From Galbula dea (taxonomy: Eukaryota; Chordata; Aves; Piciformes; Galbulidae), in contig VWZX01010082.1 of the NCBI GenBank assembly GCA_013399015.1, positions 63,556-127,555 on the forward strand: a DNA stretch of 64,000 nt, written 5' to 3'. The notes under the pieces are model-generated. The model ran no database searches. It saw only the letters and a program-made list of their open reading frames with translations, and was not told the origin of the DNA. Of the stretch, positions 61,063 to 64,000 are shown piece by piece. Both the position numbers and the translations under genes were made by a program. Each line of letters starts with the position of its first letter. Position 1 is the stretch's first letter.

Positions 61063-64000
61063 AAAGACAATGGCTATAGGAATCAGGTACTTCTGAGCCC
61101 CTGTAGTCCATGTTTCAGACAAGCAAGAAAGTGGCAAAGGGAGGACTTCATAGCAGAAAGATCTGTTGATCTCTCAAGAGATATTTAACTACAGCTGGGA
61201 GGAGACCTTTTCCTGATATGGAAGATTGTAAATCTTTGAGTGTTAGTGAAAAAAAAAGATGTGTGGAAGAAATAAATCCTTCCAGACCTCCATAAACCAT
61301 GCAAAAGATGCTTCTCCCACTACACACTTGCTGTTAAATTTACAGTTTTAACAGGGCTTGATATAATCTATGGATGATGGTGGCTATAACCACAAAACAA
61401 GTCATTGCTTGCAGCAGACAGGCACTAGTGTGCCTTGGCCACACAAAACAGGACCCTGCACCCTTCTGCAAGCCAAGCAGACAGTGATGGAGAAGAGGAC
61501 CTCAAACCACCACAGCAGAGTGACAACTGCTGCTACAGAGAGATTCCAGAACCCCCAAATCAGGAACTGCAGGTAACGTCCAAGATTGAACCACATTGCT
61601 ATTTACAGACATGCCCTGACAGAGCAGCTGAAAGACCTGGCTCCTTCCTGCTAGTCTTTCCAGTAAGCACACTGCAAACACAATATGCTGCTCTCAAACC
61701 CAGGACACCTTGGTTACATCTCCCACTGCCACCTCCACATCTCTCTCTGTATTGCAGTACCCTGCATTTTTCCACCCTTCCCAGCATCTCTCTGGAAAGG
61801 AAATTCATTTCCTAAAGACAAGTAATGGCTCTCAGAGCCCCAGCACACACCAGCTGCTTGCAAAAACACTCCAAATCCCTGACAAGTTCTCACCAAACTG
61901 GATGAAAGGTGATGCATCTTCTTTAGGGCAGAGATTAATGTTCAATGTGCCCCTGATATGCTTATTTTCCAGAAGTTCAATGCATGCAGTATCTCCAGAT
62001 GACCCTTTCAAATGCTTTTGCATGGAGCTGGACAGTGTGCATGGCTTTTCCTTGTGGTAAGCAAAGTCTGTGTATTTCCTTGTGGAGCAGCAAATTCTTC
62101 TTAACATATCTTGTTGAGTCTCCAGGAAAAAAAAAGTGGTTAGTTTCTTAAGCTCCTCATATTTTAACTAGAATTGTACATTCTTCACCCAGTGGTTAAA
62201 CCATCAAATAGGACCTCACCTGCAAGTTTCTTCCTTTTGTTTTTTTCTCTCTTTCTTTTTTTTTTTCATTACTGGGGGAAGGGAAAAGTAATTATGTTTT
62301 AAAGGCTGAAAAGAATATTTTTTCCTCTGTATTATAAGTTCACTGAGGCTGCCTGACAGCAGTGGGGATAGAGTGCATGGGAAAGGTCTGCCACAATTCC
62401 AAGGGGAGTCCATCAGGGTCTGTTTTTATTAAGTTTAACACCAACTATATTTCTTATGGAGTTATTTTCCTCTCCAAGGATAATTTGTCAGAATCAGACA
62501 GGCTATTCATTTCTCCCTGCTTGTAAATACCCAGTGTGTGCTCCATCACCAGCACACCCTTCTGAAGTACAGGGGGACTCATAAAAACAAGCAAAGGTCT
62601 CATTAATAACTACAGAATACTGGACTGTTGTTTAGGGTTTGTGGTTGGTTTTTTGCTTTTTTTTTTTCATACTAATTTTCAGAAATGAAATTATTGGCTC
62701 CCTCTGTATTTGTCATGCAACCTATTTTAATGCTGTCACCCACTTTATGACTTAATACCTTAATTCTGGATGACAGAACCAGAATATTATGAGCTCTTTA
62801 CAGCAACCTCCTCCAGCTTCTGGATCCTTAGTGATGCTCTGACAAAGCCCAGCACTTGGCTTTCATTTTCTGTGTCTGGATGAGTTTTACTTCCCAAGAG
62901 ATTTAGGCAACAGATTCTGAGGATGCCAAATGTTCTCTGCCCTCCAAGCAGGAATTAATTTGCTCTTTAATTAAACAGATAACATACACATCTACTGCTG
63001 TGGCATTTTCCCTCTCATAGCTGTGGCTGTCAGCTTTCTGTCAGCATCTCGAGGTTATAAACAAAGTGCTTCCTCCTCTGACATGAGACCACTGAGCTCC
63101 TCTCTTTCAACAGACTTCCACCTACTTATGTTAGTCCAAACTGTGGCTGAAGAGAGGAATTGGTCCCTGGTTTGCTGTAATGCATGAGGTGAAATGCTGG
63201 GCTTGGATGAGAAAGGAACAACACCTGCTAAAGGTCGATTTTTTAAGTCTTTATCACTCAACATAATTTGTTGTTGCTGTTAATAAAAGAATAGGTTAGT
63301 TGTCATTTACAGAAGACAAAGCTTAACAAAATTCCATTTCCTCTCAAGTCACTGAAGACCTACAATTAAGCCTCTATACTTCAGCTTGCAACATTTTCCA
63401 AGGCTTCAATCCTGCAATAAAAAAAAAAATGTTCTTTCCCAGTTTCTATGCTGAATTGTTCTCCCCAGGAATGAAATGCTGGTCTCCATCAAAAGGAACA
63501 AGCCCCTTCCCTTTCACTGAGATCAATAGTCACCCCAGTCTGCAAAAGGATGGTAGAAGCCTGTGTCTGTGTGTGTGTACCTCTTCAGAATATCAACCTA
63601 AACTGCATGGACACAAGATCTAGGTCTGCAGATCATTGCTTTTACTGGTTAAAACTCCCCATGACTTTCTAAGACCAAGGTGATTCTTAATTTGGGCTGT
63701 ATCCATATGAACATAAGCTTAAATGTAGGGGGCAAATAGCTGAATTTTTTATTCAAGACTTACTTTTCCTTTCCTCTTATCTAAATCCAAACAATTATGG
63801 ATTTTGCAGTCTTAGCACTTAGCCACCCACTCTGTCCCCCTTGGAAATGGGGAGCAAGTTTTCCAGACAATGTTTTGAAAGTAAAAATAATTTAAAATCT
63901 TTTGTGCACAAAAGAAATACTGCTGAGTACAGGAATGTGAGACACTTGGAAAGCCAGGAGGTTAATCTGGTTTGTAGTCGTGTGCTGGGATGGTAGGAAT
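61063..64000. other. Non-coding unique sequence
   Basis: No gene is recognised. The frame at 61,435-61,815 has a stretch rich in Pro and Ser but no family signature, and overlaps other frames on both strands. T-rich runs occur at about 62,240-62,270 and 62,650-62,670, the latter followed by TTTTCAG. A short TG run lies at 63,562-63,578. Confidence 0.55.

Noticed and set aside
1..64000. CRISPR arrays, operons, prophage, insertion sequences, bacterial promoters
   Set aside because: The CR1 content and composition show a vertebrate nuclear genome, and no spaced identical repeats or gene clusters are present.
1..64000. tRNA, rRNA or snRNA genes and endogenous retroviral LTRs
   Set aside because: No cloverleaf with intact A and B boxes, no rRNA core sequence and no TG..CA-bounded LTR pair with primer-binding site was found by reading.

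Overview
The window looks like about 64 kb of non-coding DNA from a bird nuclear genome. The main evidence is a dozen fragments of the CR1 LINE, the dominant retroposon of birds. Several end in the diagnostic avian CR1 3' terminus (reiterated ATTCTATGA). There are no Alu or L1 elements, overall composition is A+T-rich, no CpG island is apparent, and simple repeats are of vertebrate type. Species cannot be named. I found no convincing protein-coding exon, rRNA, tRNA gene, CRISPR array, operon or prokaryotic/viral gene. Open frames are short or chance-like; the long ones at about 38.9-39.65 kb are artefacts of a low-complexity tract around an assembly gap. The window reads as a gene desert or the inside of a long intron.

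Layout: 1-115 CR1 (minus); about 2.1 and 6.05 kb decayed inverted-repeat elements of an ancient amniote type; 10.0-10.2 kb CR1 (plus) with an intact 3' end; 12.4 kb G-quadruplex motif; 14.5 kb CR1 (minus); 15.9-16.25 kb CR1 (plus) with a readable relic of the ORF2 C-terminus; 17.9 kb CR1 (minus); 20.45 kb X-box-like palindrome; 23.8 kb CR1 3' end (plus); 25.3 kb CR1 scrap; 25.9-26.03 kb old tRNA-derived SINE; 27.0 kb paired octamer-like sites; 33.56-33.9 and 36.56-36.72 kb CR1 (minus); 36.83-37.64 kb much older CR1 reverse-transcriptase relic (plus); 38.9-39.57 kb large AAAAG-type purine tract containing a 297-base N gap; 41.43-41.51 kb TCTTC-type pyrimidine tract; 42.0-42.2 kb CR1 (minus); 45.64-45.97 kb CR1 (plus); 51.24-51.58 kb CR1 (minus); 57.28-57.41 kb a well-preserved ancient inverted-repeat element; 58.06-58.66 kb the longest non-repetitive open frame; 61.0-61.06 kb polypyrimidine tract with a strong G-quadruplex pattern on the minus strand.

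No genes work together here. Retroposons of several ages (amniote-wide relics, older CR1, younger bird CR1) lie in otherwise unique sequence. That sequence contains a few A+T-rich spots with homeodomain, POU or RFX-like palindromes, which are the best candidates for conserved regulatory elements. All regulatory calls rest on motif appearance only and need a multi-species alignment. I see no previously undescribed system. The best leads are the family of decayed mirror-structured repeats and the candidate regulatory palindromes.
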